Origin: JAISGQ01 sp045536305
GTDB lineage: Bacteria > Bacillota > Clostridia > Oscillospirales > Acutalibacteraceae
Reading direction: 5' to 3'
Length of the DNA: 64,000 nt
NCBI GenBank assembly: GCA_045536305.1
Contig: JAZSNH010000029.1
Coordinates: forward strand, 1 to 64,000
Shown: positions 1 through 8,540 of the stretch, in pieces
How positions within the stretch are numbered: position 1 is the first letter of the stretch
Layout: the number at the start of each line of letters is the position of its first letter
Notes under the pieces: model-generated
Database searches by the model: none
The model's input: only the letters and a program-made list of their open reading frames with translations
Told to the model about the DNA's origin: nothing
Translations under genes and position numbers: made by a program

Positions 1-153
1 TCCTCAGGCTCCTCTTCGTACTCCTCGGGTTCTTCTTCGTACTCTTCGGGTTCTTCTTCGTACTCCTCGGGTTCCTCTTCGTACTCCTCAGGTTCTTCTT
101 CGTACTCCTCAGGTTCTTCTTCGTACTCTTCGGGTTCTTCTTCGTATTCTTCC
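1..153 (-). repeat. 21-bp tandem repeat coding for YEEEPEE heptads
   Basis: At least seven consecutive 21-bp units (boundaries near 1, 22, 43, 64, 85, 106 and 127) differ only by synonymous pyrimidine changes, so the protein repeat is kept while the DNA drifts. The array continues past the window start, so its full length is unknown. Confidence 0.9.
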
Positions 154-896
154 GAGTTATCTTCATCGGAAATAAATTCTGTAAGATCCCGCTTTTCTTC
201 ACTTACCGCTTCATTTATTTCTTCTGTCTCTTCCTTTATTTCCTCTTCGGAATAAACCGCGCCGTTGTTGAGCTTTCGTGACATAGCACTTACCACATTG
301 GTAAGCTCTTCGATGGTATCCTTCTGTTTTTCCTCAAGCTTGCTTATCTTAACAAAAAGCTTTGCAAAAACTTCAAGGTTTTCTGCCTCGATGTCCTTAT
401 CCTTATTATAGGTAGTGATAAGCTCGTTGAGCTGCTGAACCTGATATTCCGCATCGAGAGCACTGCGTTCGCTGTTTTGCGCGGCGGCTGCATTGTTCTT
501 GAAATTTATAATTATTCCCTGTGTAAGAGGAATCAGTATAAGCGCTGTTCCCGCTCCCGAAAACAGACCGAGCAATAAGCTTCCGTTTTCTATTACGTTT
601 GCCATAAGGAAAAACATTACAACAGCTATCATTATGGAAGCGGCTGTCATCAGAAAACCTATGGTGGACAGCGATTTGATGTAATAATTACCCTGTGGCT
701 GATGCGGAGCGCCTACTCTCTCCCTGTAAGAGGGCTGGATATCCTCCTTGGAAAGGCCTGCGTCATATCTTCTCTGCTCGGTTCTTACATCAGCGCCGCA
801 ATAAGCACACCTGAGATCTGCAAACTCCAGCTTTTCTCCGCATTCAGGACATATCTTTTCTGCGGTGTGTTTGTTGCTCCATTCATAATTTTTCAC
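1..896 (-). CDS. Zinc-ribbon membrane protein with acidic heptad-repeat tail (3' end outside window)
   Basis: Not recognised as a named family. The GTG start at 896 has a GGAGG Shine-Dalgarno 8 nt upstream. Residues 16-33 hold two CxxC pairs (C16, C19, C30, C33), a zinc ribbon. About residues 82-130 form two hydrophobic segments, followed by a predicted helical or coiled-coil stretch rich in Gln, Lys and Glu to about residue 200. The part nearest the window edge is an array of YEEEPEE heptads encoded by 21-bp units. Only about 298 residues are visible and no stop is seen. It lies downstream of gyrA on the same strand, separated by a strong hairpin, so it is probably a separate transcript. The ribbon plus membrane layout suggests an envelope sensor or scaffold, which is only inference. 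Confidence 0.75.
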   Translation of the reverse strand, partial: MKNYEWSNKHTAEKICPECGEKLEFADLRCAYCGADVRTEQRRYDAGLSKEDIQPSYRERVGAPHQPQGNYYIKSLSTIGFLMTAASIMIAVVMFFLMANVIENGSLLLGLFSGAGTALILIPLTQGIIINFKNNAAAAQNSERSALDAEYQVQQLNELITTYNKDKDIEAENLEVFAKLFVKISKLEEKQKDTIEELTNVVSAMSRKLNNGAVYSEEEIKEETEEINEAVSEEKRDLTEFISDEDNSEEYEEEPEEYEEEPEEYEEEPEEYEEEPEEYEEEPEEYEEEPEEYEEEPE

Positions 897-991
897 GATA
901 ATTCCCTCCGTTGCAGGTTGTGTTTGGGGTAATTTTCATAATTTTTGTAATATTTTCCTGTGACACAAAACCAGAAATTTCGCATATTTTC

Positions 992-1031
992 CTAATTAAA
1001 TAAAGGGGAAAATTCCCCTTTATTTAATTAG
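992..1031. terminator. Perfect 19-bp hairpin after gyrA, likely terminator
   Basis: Positions 992-1010 pair perfectly with 1013-1031 across a 2-nt centre. The hairpin starts 8 bp past the gyrA stop. The A/T-rich arms flank a GGGGAA/TTCCCC core and leave a U-rich 3' arm in the leftward transcript. It separates gyrA from the acidic-repeat gene. Confidence 0.75.
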
Positions 1032-1039
1032 GCTTTCTT

Positions 1040-3649
1040 TTATTCTTCGACTTCTTCGGTCTCTTCTGTCTCCTCGGCTTCATCGAGCTGTGCGCTCTCT
1101 TCTGCTTCGTCAATCTCTTCCTCGGTAATATCGTCTTCCTCGCCGTCGTCCTCTATTTCGCCCTTTTCGGCTTCTTCATCATGAGGAACGCGCGCAACGG
1201 CAACGATCTTCTGATCCTCAGGCATTCTCATAATACGAACACCCTTGCTCGGTCTTGCACATATACGTATCTCGCTTACCTCTATTCTGATGATAACGCC
1301 TGCATCGTTGATGATGATGATATCCTCATCGGCATCGACTACACGCACCTTTGCAACAGCGCCGATCTCAGGCTTATAGTTTCTGATACCCATACCGCCT
1401 CTTGACTGCAGGCGATAATTTTCTGCATGCGAAAGTCTTCCGAAGCCGTTTTCGGAAACGGTAAGCACCAGTCCGCCTTCACGCAGCACAGCCATTCCGA
1501 CAACATAGTCGCCCTGGCGAAGTCTGATGCTTCGAACGCCTGCGGCGGTTCTTCCCATTACACGCACATCGTTTTCGTTGAATCTGATGGAATATCCGCC
1601 GTGGGTCGCCACAAGCAGATCCTTAGAGCCGTTGGTTATCTTTGTTGCGACCAATTCATCGCCCTCGCGCATTGTAAGAGCGATAAGACCCTTCTTTCTC
1701 ACATTGTCGAAGGAGGAAAGTGAAGTCCTCTTAATAACACCGCTCTTTGTTATCATGCACACATAATTTTCGCCGTCATAATCTCTCGGCAGGTGAAGCA
1801 TTGCAACTACCTTTTCATCGGGCAAAAGCGGCAGGATATTTACAACATTTGTGCCCTTTGCCGTTCTTGAGCCCTCGGGTATTTCATAGCCCTTTAAGCG
1901 ATAGACTCGTCCGAGGTTTGTAAAGAACATGACGTAATCATGGGTACAGCCGATAAACATTTCGGTGGGAACGTCCTCTTCCCTTGTTGCCATACCCGCG
2001 ATACCTCTTCCGCCTCTGTGCTGTGTCTGATAGGTATCTATCTTCTGGCGCTTGAGATAACCGAAGTTGGTCATTGTTATAACACAATTTTCCTCTGCGA
2101 TAAGATCCTCGGTATCCATTTCGCCTTCTATGGAGGCTATCTCTGTTCTTCTTGCATCACCGAACTTTCTTGCAATTTCGGTGAGATCGTCGGAGATTAT
2201 CTCCTTCTGCTTGTCTTCGGATGCAAGGATCTCGAGGTAATTTGCGATTTTTTCGCGCAGTGCGGCAAGCTCATCCTCAAGCTTGCTCTTTTCGAGACCT
2301 GTAAGCTGTCCGAGTCGCATATTGACTATCGCCTGAGCCTGAACATCGTCAAAGCCGAAGCGTTCCATCAGCCTTTCCTTGCCTTCGCCTATGCTCTTGC
2401 TTGAGCGGAGAATTGCAATTACCTCATCGATAAAGTCGATTGCAATAATGAGCGCATCAAGGATATGCTCTCTGTCCTTAGCCTTATTAAGCAGGTAATT
2501 TGTGCGGCGGACGATGACATCGATCTGGAATTTGAGATATTCGTCGATTATCTGCTTTAGAGTCAGAGTTTTCGGCTCGCCGTTTACAATTGCGACCTGA
2601 TTTACTCCGAAGGTATCCTGGAGCTTTGTATATTTGAAAAGATTGTTGAGCACAACATTAGGCTGTGCATCGCGCTTTATGTCAATAGTTATGCACATAC
2701 CGCCGTCACGGTCGGAGGAATGGTCGGCAATATCGGAAATGCCCTCTATCTTCTTCTCGTGCACCAATTCGGCGATGTGCTTGATAAGCTCGGCCTTGTT
2801 GACCTTATAGGGCAGCTCGGTCACCTGTATCGCAAAGCGTCCGTTGCTCTTTTCGATTATCTCGGCACGGGCACGCACGATTATTTTGCCTCGGCCTGTC
2901 GCATAGGCTGTGCGTATTCCCGAACGGCCCATTATGATACCGCCGCCGGGGAAATCGGGACCCTTTAAATGCTCCATGATCTCGTCAAGGGTCGCCTCGG
3001 GATTATAAAGCACGCACTTGCATGCCTCAACGGTCTCGGTAAGATTGTGGGTAGGCATATTTGATGCCATACCGACAGCTATACCCATTGTACCGTTGAC
3101 AAGAAGATTGGGGAATCGGCTGGGCAGAACAGTAGGCTCTTTTCTTTCGTTATCGAAGGAGGGTATAAAATCGACCGTGTCCTTTTCGATATCGGTGAGC
3201 ATTTCCATGCTCATTCTGCTCATTCGCGCTTCTGTGTAACGATATGCGGCAGGGGGGTCGCCGTCTATCGAACCGAAGTTTCCCTGTCCCTCAACAAGGG
3301 TGTATCTCATAGAGAAATCCTGCGCCAGACGAACAAGTGCATCATAAACGGATGCGTCACCATGGGGGTGATATTTTGCAAGCACGTTACCGACGGCAGA
3401 GGCGCACTTTTTTGTGGGACTGTCGGCAGTAATGCCTTCTTCGTACATTGTGTAAAGTATTCTGCGGTGAACAGGCTTGAAGCCGTCGCGAACATCGGGA
3501 AGCGCGCGCGATACGATAACAGACATGGAATAATCTATAAAAGCCTTTTTAAGCTCGCTGATTATGTCTATATTCGTTATTCGCGATTCCTCACTGCTGA
3601 CTTCGGGAACAATTTCCTGTCCGTCGTTGTTTCTGGGCTCGTCGCTCAT
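1040..3649 (-). CDS. gyrA: DNA gyrase subunit A
   Basis: DNA gyrase A subunit (869 aa), the breakage-reunion half that negatively supercoils DNA together with GyrB. The catalytic tyrosine is Y138 in the RYTEARMS motif. The quinolone-determining region reads HPHGDASVYD at residues 94-103, so the position equivalent to E. coli Ser83 is Ala99. A GyrA-box (QHRGGRG, from Q543) marks the DNA-wrapping C-terminal beta-pinwheel. The last 45 or so residues are a Glu/Asp tail. The start codon overlaps the stop of the upstream YcxB-like gene (ATGA), so the two are translationally coupled, which is an unusual insertion between gyrB and gyrA. Confidence 0.98.
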   Translation of the reverse strand: MSDEPRNNDGQEIVPEVSSEESRITNIDIISELKKAFIDYSMSVIVSRALPDVRDGFKPVHRRILYTMYEEGITADSPTKKCASAVGNVLAKYHPHGDASVYDALVRLAQDFSMRYTLVEGQGNFGSIDGDPPAAYRYTEARMSRMSMEMLTDIEKDTVDFIPSFDNERKEPTVLPSRFPNLLVNGTMGIAVGMASNMPTHNLTETVEACKCVLYNPEATLDEIMEHLKGPDFPGGGIIMGRSGIRTAYATGRGKIIVRARAEIIEKSNGRFAIQVTELPYKVNKAELIKHIAELVHEKKIEGISDIADHSSDRDGGMCITIDIKRDAQPNVVLNNLFKYTKLQDTFGVNQVAIVNGEPKTLTLKQIIDEYLKFQIDVIVRRTNYLLNKAKDREHILDALIIAIDFIDEVIAILRSSKSIGEGKERLMERFGFDDVQAQAIVNMRLGQLTGLEKSKLEDELAALREKIANYLEILASEDKQKEIISDDLTEIARKFGDARRTEIASIEGEMDTEDLIAEENCVITMTNFGYLKRQKIDTYQTQHRGGRGIAGMATREEDVPTEMFIGCTHDYVMFFTNLGRVYRLKGYEIPEGSRTAKGTNVVNILPLLPDEKVVAMLHLPRDYDGENYVCMITKSGVIKRTSLSSFDNVRKKGLIALTMREGDELVATKITNGSKDLLVATHGGYSIRFNENDVRVMGRTAAGVRSIRLRQGDYVVGMAVLREGGLVLTVSENGFGRLSHAENYRLQSRGGMGIRNYKPEIGAVAKVRVVDADEDIIIINDAGVIIRIEVSEIRICARPSKGVRIMRMPEDQKIVAVARVPHDEEAEKGEIEDDGEEDDITEEEIDEAEESAQLDEAEETEETEEVEE

Positions 3650-4338
3650 TTATTTTCGTTCCTTTCGGTCGGGATTTCGGATAATTTTTCGCCTGAATGT
3701 ATTTCCATCATTGAATCGGAAAAAAATCTTCTGCCCGTTTTCTTTTTTAGTCTTTCGGTTATAAAGCATGCCGATTCATCGTCGATGAATCGTGAAGGGA
3801 TACAGTAAATATGTGTGACCCTTTGTTTGTTTTGGTATATCATTATGATACCTTTTTCACATTCAATTGCTCTTGCTATATTCTTATATCTGTGAAAAAA
3901 GGTTTCCTCCTGATTATCATAGGCATTGGTGGAAAAGCCGTTTTCACCGAAGCTGTACCACGATTCTTTCTCAATGTCCCCCTCAAATGAGAAGGTAGTA
4001 TCTGCAACAGCTTCTATCACATCTGCCTTTTTTATATTGATGTAACGAGATTTTAAGCTCATCAGAAATATGACAATAGCGTAGCCGGTCACCACCGAAT
4101 AAGCTATCCTTACCCATTCCGAAATGCCCAGACGGTTCATTGCAAAGCTCGTCATTATCGCTGCACAATACAAAATACAGCCTATGCAGACACGGAGGAT
4201 TATTATTATGGGTGATCTGAGCTTGTTGTGTCTGTTTTCAAGAATATGAGCTGTAAAATCTATTGAATCCTGCGTAACCGTGCGGATAATTACTTCTTCA
4301 TGGCAAAGGATATTTTTATTACGTTTAGTTTTATTCAT
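3646..4338 (-). CDS. YcxB-like two-helix membrane protein between gyrB and gyrA
   Basis: A 230-aa protein with two adjacent transmembrane helices at about residues 43-65 and 75-95, followed by a soluble C-terminal domain. That domain resembles the YcxB-like fold, with a W-Y-x-F-x-E-x-G-F stretch, a central Phe-rich strand and a final FITERLKKKTGR helix. The stop codon overlaps the gyrA start by ATGA, so it is co-translated with gyrA. It sits 25 bp after gyrB. Function is unknown. The gyrase context probably reflects position rather than function. Family assignment is from pattern recognition only. Confidence 0.75.
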   Translation of the reverse strand: MNKTKRNKNILCHEEVIIRTVTQDSIDFTAHILENRHNKLRSPIIIILRVCIGCILYCAAIMTSFAMNRLGISEWVRIAYSVVTGYAIVIFLMSLKSRYINIKKADVIEAVADTTFSFEGDIEKESWYSFGENGFSTNAYDNQEETFFHRYKNIARAIECEKGIIMIYQNKQRVTHIYCIPSRFIDDESACFITERLKKKTGRRFFSDSMMEIHSGEKLSEIPTERNENK

Positions 4339-4363
4339 ATATTAAATTACTTTTTGTATGTAA

Positions 4364-6463
4364 TTATACATCCAGATTGGTTACATATTTTGCATTCTGC
4401 TCGATAAAGAGTCGTCTTGGTTCTACCTTTTCACCCATGAGTATAGAGAACATTTCGCTGGCTGCTGCGGCATCCTCAACATTGACTCTCTGCATAAGTC
4501 TGACAGAGGGATCCATTGTTGTCTCCCAGAGCTGATCGGGGTTCATTTCACCGAGACCCTTATATCTCTGGACCTTTTCCGCTCCGCCAAGCTCGGCAAG
4601 CATGCTGTCTCTCTGTTCATCGGAATATGCGTAGTATTTTGAAACCTTTTTAGTTATCTTATAATGCTTCTTTGAGGGATCCTCAGGATCCTTTATACGC
4701 TTTACGGTAGCCTGTCCTTTAAGCTCCTCGAGTATCTTGTCTCTCTCTTCGTCGGAGTATGCATCATATTCCATCTTCTTGCCCTTTTTCGGAGTTATCT
4801 CATAAAGAGGAGGCTGAGCAAGATAGATATGACCTGCTTCGATAAGCGGCTTCATAAAACGAAAGAAGAAGGTAAGCAGAAGTATTCTTATGTGAGATCC
4901 GTCAACATCGGCATCCGCCATAATAACTACCTTGTGATAGCGAAGTCTTGAGATATCGAAATCTTCTCCGATTCCGCAGCCGAGAGCCAACACAACAGGT
5001 GTCAGCTTGTCATTGCCGTATACCTTGTCGAGGCGCGCTTTTTCGACATTGAGCATCTTACCCCAGAGAGGAAGTATAGCCTGAGTCTGTCTGTCACGTC
5101 CGCCCTTTGCGGAGCCTCCTGCAGAATCGCCCTCTACGATGTAAATTTCACATTCCTCGGGCTTGTTGCTTATGCAGTCGGCAAGCTTGCCGGGGAGCCT
5201 TGCGCTGTCGAGAGCGCTCTTGCGTCTTACACTTTCCTTTGCCTTTCTTGCCGCTTCTCTTGCACGTGCCGCCTCAAGCGATTTATTGACAATAGCCTTG
5301 CCGACAGCAGGGTTTTCCTCAAGATAGGTGGAAAGATTTTTTGTAACGCATGCGGCAGTAAGAGAACGAACCTCGGTATTGCCGAGCTTGCCCTTTGTCT
5401 GACCCTCAAACTGCGCTTCCATAACCTTTGCAGAGATTATGCAGGTAAGACCTTCTCTGACTTCTTCACCTGTTAAATTGCGGTCAGCGTCCTTCAACAG
5501 ACCGAACTTTCTTCCGTAATCATTGATGCAGCGGGTAAGGGCACTTTTAAAGCCGTCCTCATGAGTACCACCGTCAATAGTACGGACATTGTTTGCAAAG
5601 GAATATGTATTATCATTATAGTCGGTGTTATACTGCATGGCGATCTCTATCTCACACTGTGCCTCTTCATCTGTCTTTTTAAGATAGATAACGTCATTGT
5701 GCAGAAGCTCTGCACCGGTTTTATTGTGGATAAAGGTGACAAACTCACGTATACCGCCCTCATAGTGGAAAATCTCATGTCTTCCATCCTCTGTGCGGTT
5801 GTCTGCAAGCTCAATATGAACGCCTGCATTAAGAAATGCCTGCTCGCGCAGTCTTGTTTCGAGAACAGAGAAATCGTAAACTGTAGTTTCCTTGAATATC
5901 TCGGGATCTGCCTTGAAAGAAACTTCGGTTCCTGTTTTATCGGTTTCACCTATAACGGTAAGATCGCGCACCTTCTTGCCTCTTTCAAAGCGCATGAAGT
6001 GTATTTTACCGTCCTGATGCACGCGCACCTCGAGCCATTCGGAAAGGGCGTTTACAACAGACGCACCTACTCCGTGAAGGCCGCTCGATACTTTATACAC
6101 GCTGTTGTTGAATTTTCCGCCTGCGTGAAGGATGGTAAAAACGACCTCAACAGCCGGAAGTCCTGTTTTGCTCTGGATAGCAACAGGTATGCCTCGTCCG
6201 TCATCTGTTACCTTGATAATATTGCCGTCCTCTATAGACACAAGTATCTTGTCGCAAAAGCCTGCAAGTGCTTCGTCTATAGAGTTATCAACAATTTCAT
6301 ATACAAGGTGATGAAGACCTCTGGGACCTGTGGAGCCGATATACATACCGGGACGCTTGCGAACAGCCTCAAGTCCTTCGAGTACCTGTATCTGATCGCC
6401 GCCGTATTCGACATTTTCAGGGTCGTTACGGTCAAATTCGTGTTTATCATTCATTTCTGTCAT
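4364..6463 (-). CDS. gyrB: DNA gyrase subunit B
   Basis: ATPase subunit of DNA gyrase (699 aa). The GHKL ATPase signature EIVDNSIDEALAG is near residue 55, and the ATP-lid glycines GLHGVGASVVNAL are near residue 130. The Toprim metal site has E444 (EGDSAGG) and a DADVDGSH box near residues 515-522. The C-terminal QRYKGLGEMNPDQLWETTMDP motif binds GyrA. The Toprim region carries an insertion of about 45 residues that duplicates a Y-(D/Y)-A-Y-S-D-E-x-R-D motif (near 567 and 610). It is longer than the common 635-650 aa, because of that insertion. It belongs to the leftward dnaA-to-gyrA block. Confidence 0.98.
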   Translation of the reverse strand: MTEMNDKHEFDRNDPENVEYGGDQIQVLEGLEAVRKRPGMYIGSTGPRGLHHLVYEIVDNSIDEALAGFCDKILVSIEDGNIIKVTDDGRGIPVAIQSKTGLPAVEVVFTILHAGGKFNNSVYKVSSGLHGVGASVVNALSEWLEVRVHQDGKIHFMRFERGKKVRDLTVIGETDKTGTEVSFKADPEIFKETTVYDFSVLETRLREQAFLNAGVHIELADNRTEDGRHEIFHYEGGIREFVTFIHNKTGAELLHNDVIYLKKTDEEAQCEIEIAMQYNTDYNDNTYSFANNVRTIDGGTHEDGFKSALTRCINDYGRKFGLLKDADRNLTGEEVREGLTCIISAKVMEAQFEGQTKGKLGNTEVRSLTAACVTKNLSTYLEENPAVGKAIVNKSLEAARAREAARKAKESVRRKSALDSARLPGKLADCISNKPEECEIYIVEGDSAGGSAKGGRDRQTQAILPLWGKMLNVEKARLDKVYGNDKLTPVVLALGCGIGEDFDISRLRYHKVVIMADADVDGSHIRILLLTFFFRFMKPLIEAGHIYLAQPPLYEITPKKGKKMEYDAYSDEERDKILEELKGQATVKRIKDPEDPSKKHYKITKKVSKYYAYSDEQRDSMLAELGGAEKVQRYKGLGEMNPDQLWETTMDPSVRLMQRVNVEDAAAASEMFSILMGEKVEPRRLFIEQNAKYVTNLDV

Positions 6464-6534
6464 TTGAATCGAACCTCAAATTCATTTTGATTTTATCTAT
6501 TAGTTATAAAACAATAGTTACTCTTTTATTTCTG

Positions 6535-6795
6535 TCAGAACTTTATTTTTGAAGCGGAACGTTTTTTAAGCGTCGCAGGTGAAAGCTGTGACAGATAGAC
6601 ATTTTCATTTTTTCCATCGCAGCATATAACAAAGCTTTTTGGCAGCTCATAGGATACTGCGGTAACCTTGCCGTCTTTTTCGGCTTTACTCAGATATTCT
6701 CTTGTCTTTTTTGAGACTGTAGTATTATCAAGGTCAAATATTCCTATTATATCTCTTTCTCTGATTATAGTTTCCTGTCCAAGATGCAGATACAT
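6535..6795 (-). CDS. remB: Extracellular matrix regulator RemB / YaaB family (DUF370)
   Basis: Small protein of 86 aa starting MYLHLGQE, the typical RemB/YaaB N-terminus (MYLHLG followed by a DIIGIFDL stretch). In Bacillus subtilis remB lies between recF and gyrB, which matches here. RemB relatives influence biofilm matrix genes there; the role here is unknown. An in-frame upstream start at 6831 exists, but the ATG at 6795 has AAGGAG 9 nt upstream and fits the family N-terminus, so it was preferred. The Shine-Dalgarno overlaps the stop codon of the preceding zinc-ribbon gene, suggesting coupling. Confidence 0.9.
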   Translation of the reverse strand: MYLHLGQETIIRERDIIGIFDLDNTTVSKKTREYLSKAEKDGKVTAVSYELPKSFVICCDGKNENVYLSQLSPATLKKRSASKIKF

Positions 6796-6808
6796 TGGTA
6801 TAAGCTCC

Positions 6809-7189
6809 TTACTGCTTTTTTTCTTCCTCATCTTTTCTGTACAGACTTCCGAAAGCTATGTATATAAGGCTTTCAAGTATGCAGCTTAATGCAAAAAGCA
6901 CCACCGCAGCCAGACCGAATATAAGAAACAGCTTTACTATCAATGTAAAATCACGGTTATTCCAACCGTAGAGAATACTTATAGGAATGCACACAAACAG
7001 CATGAATGCTCCGCAGTAATAGCACAGTTTTTTTATTGCACTGCAAAAACGGCGTGATTTTTCCTTATCGCTTATCACATATTCGACCTCTTTTTTCGGG
7101 CCTTCATATTCAGTAAGCTTTTCTCCGCATTTTTCGCAAACTGCTTTTTCATCGGGATAACAATATCCGCATTTTTCGCAATTTTTCAT
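6809..7189 (-). CDS. Zinc-ribbon membrane protein
   Basis: Protein of 126 aa not assigned to a named family. The N-terminus has two zinc-binding CxxC pairs (CEKCGYCYPDEKAVCEKCG). Two hydrophobic segments (about residues 55-75 and 85-110) follow, and the C-terminus is charged. ATG at 7189 was chosen over TTG at 7198, because AAAGGGG is 11 nt upstream of the ATG but only 3 nt from the TTG. The gene fills the gap between recF and remB on the same strand, only 17 bp after recF. Confidence 0.7.
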   Translation of the reverse strand: MKNCEKCGYCYPDEKAVCEKCGEKLTEYEGPKKEVEYVISDKEKSRRFCSAIKKLCYYCGAFMLFVCIPISILYGWNNRDFTLIVKLFLIFGLAAVVLFALSCILESLIYIAFGSLYRKDEEEKKQ

Positions 7190-7206
7190 TTTTTTCAATG
7201 TCCCCT

Positions 7207-8310
7207 TTATTTGCTGCTGAAAACACCGTTTTCAACCTCAAATATTTTACCCTTTGTCACCCTTTTGAGCGAATCCTTGTCGCAGCAGGTTATCATTACC
7301 TGCCATCCGTCAAGCTTTGATAAGAGGAATTTCTGTCTTGACGTATCAAGCTCGCTCAATACATCGTCAAGAATAGCTATAGGCATTTCACCCGTCATTG
7401 AGCTCATCAGCTCTGCCTCACCGAGCTTTAAGGCAAGTACACAGCTTCTTTTCTGACCCTGAGAGCCAAACTGACGCACAGGCATGGAATCAAGACGTAT
7501 ATCTATATCATCGCGATGAGGGCCGTAATAGGTAAAGCCAAGAGTCAGATCGCTGCCTCTGCCCTCCTGCAGCTTTTTTAAAAGAGCGTACTGATAATCC
7601 TCTTCGCAGTCGGCAGCATGACGGAAGAAGGAGCAGGCATATTTTGCACTGAAAGCTTCCTTGCCGTCGGATATGCCGTTATATATAGCGGCAGAGCTTT
7701 CCGAAAGCTTCTGAAGATAATTATATCGTGTTACGGCAATATGCGCTCCGAGCTGAGATAAATGGTCGTCCCATATACTAAGAAGTGAGCCTTCCGCATA
7801 GTTTTCCTTTATCTGCTTTAAAAGAGCGTTTCGCTGACGAAGTACCTTATTATACCTTACAACGGTGTTTGTAAAGCTGGGCTTCATCTGACATATAGAG
7901 CAGTCAATAAAGGAACGTCTGCCTTCTGCACCGCCTGTTACAAGCTTTACATGCTCGGGAGCAAACACTATGGCGCACAGAGAGCCTATCAGATTGCCGG
8001 GCACAAGATCGGGCACATCATTAAGAGTTACAAGCCTTGTATCTTGTCTGACTGTGATTTCTGCTCTCTGATCTCTATTATGAGAATTAAAATCCAATAT
8101 AAGCTCTGCTCTTTTTTCACCGAAGCGTATCATTTCGGCGTTTTTGGCGCCGCGAAAGCTCTTCGCTCCTGTAAACATCCACAGAGCTTCGAGCAGATTT
8201 GTTTTGCCCTGTCCGTTGTTTCCGCAAAAAATATTGACAGATGGGGAAAATTCTATATCTGCATATTCTATATTGCGGAAATTCTCGGCATAAAGCCTTT
8301 GCGCCTTCAT
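7207..8310 (-). CDS. recF: DNA replication and repair protein RecF
   Basis: SMC-like ATPase that loads RecA at gaps with RecO/R. Walker A GNNGQGKT covers residues 30-37, the ABC signature is SQGQKRS near residue 288, and Walker B is AILDDVLSELD near residue 312. The length of 367 aa is normal for RecF. ATG at 8310 was chosen over the longer frame starting at 8340 because it overlaps the stop of the S4-domain gene as ATGA, a coupled arrangement. It is part of the leftward dnaA-to-gyrA block. Confidence 0.95.
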   Translation of the reverse strand: MKAQRLYAENFRNIEYADIEFSPSVNIFCGNNGQGKTNLLEALWMFTGAKSFRGAKNAEMIRFGEKRAELILDFNSHNRDQRAEITVRQDTRLVTLNDVPDLVPGNLIGSLCAIVFAPEHVKLVTGGAEGRRSFIDCSICQMKPSFTNTVVRYNKVLRQRNALLKQIKENYAEGSLLSIWDDHLSQLGAHIAVTRYNYLQKLSESSAAIYNGISDGKEAFSAKYACSFFRHAADCEEDYQYALLKKLQEGRGSDLTLGFTYYGPHRDDIDIRLDSMPVRQFGSQGQKRSCVLALKLGEAELMSSMTGEMPIAILDDVLSELDTSRQKFLLSKLDGWQVMITCCDKDSLKRVTKGKIFEVENGVFSSK

Positions 8311-8513
8311 GATCTGACTCTGAGCTTTTCGCCCATGCACTCTATTTCATCATCAGGATAAAGCTTTTTTCCTCTTGCGGTGCAAACCTCGCCGTTGACC
8401 TTTACTCCGCCGCTTTGTATAAGCAGCTTTGCTTCACCGCCGCTTTGAATGCCTGCTAATTTCAGAAAACTGTCAAGCTTTATAAATTCTGTGTTTATTT
8501 CGATTTCTCTCAT
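8307..8513 (-). CDS. yaaA: S4-domain RNA-binding protein YaaA
   Basis: A 68-aa S4 RNA-binding domain protein, with the characteristic FIKLDSFLKLAG and GVKVNGEVCTARGKKL halves of the S4 fold. The same small gene sits between dnaN and recF in Bacillus subtilis. Its stop overlaps the recF start by ATGA. A role in ribosome assembly has been proposed for the family; nothing here tests that. Confidence 0.9.
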   Translation of the reverse strand: MREIEINTEFIKLDSFLKLAGIQSGGEAKLLIQSGGVKVNGEVCTARGKKLYPDDEIECMGEKLRVRS

Positions 8514-8540
8514 AGAAATCTCCCTTTAATTTTTTCTTTT

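Noticed and set aside
1..153. A CRISPR-like or direct-repeat array
   Set aside because: The 21-bp units are contiguous, have no spacers and keep a protein frame, so they are coding repeats.
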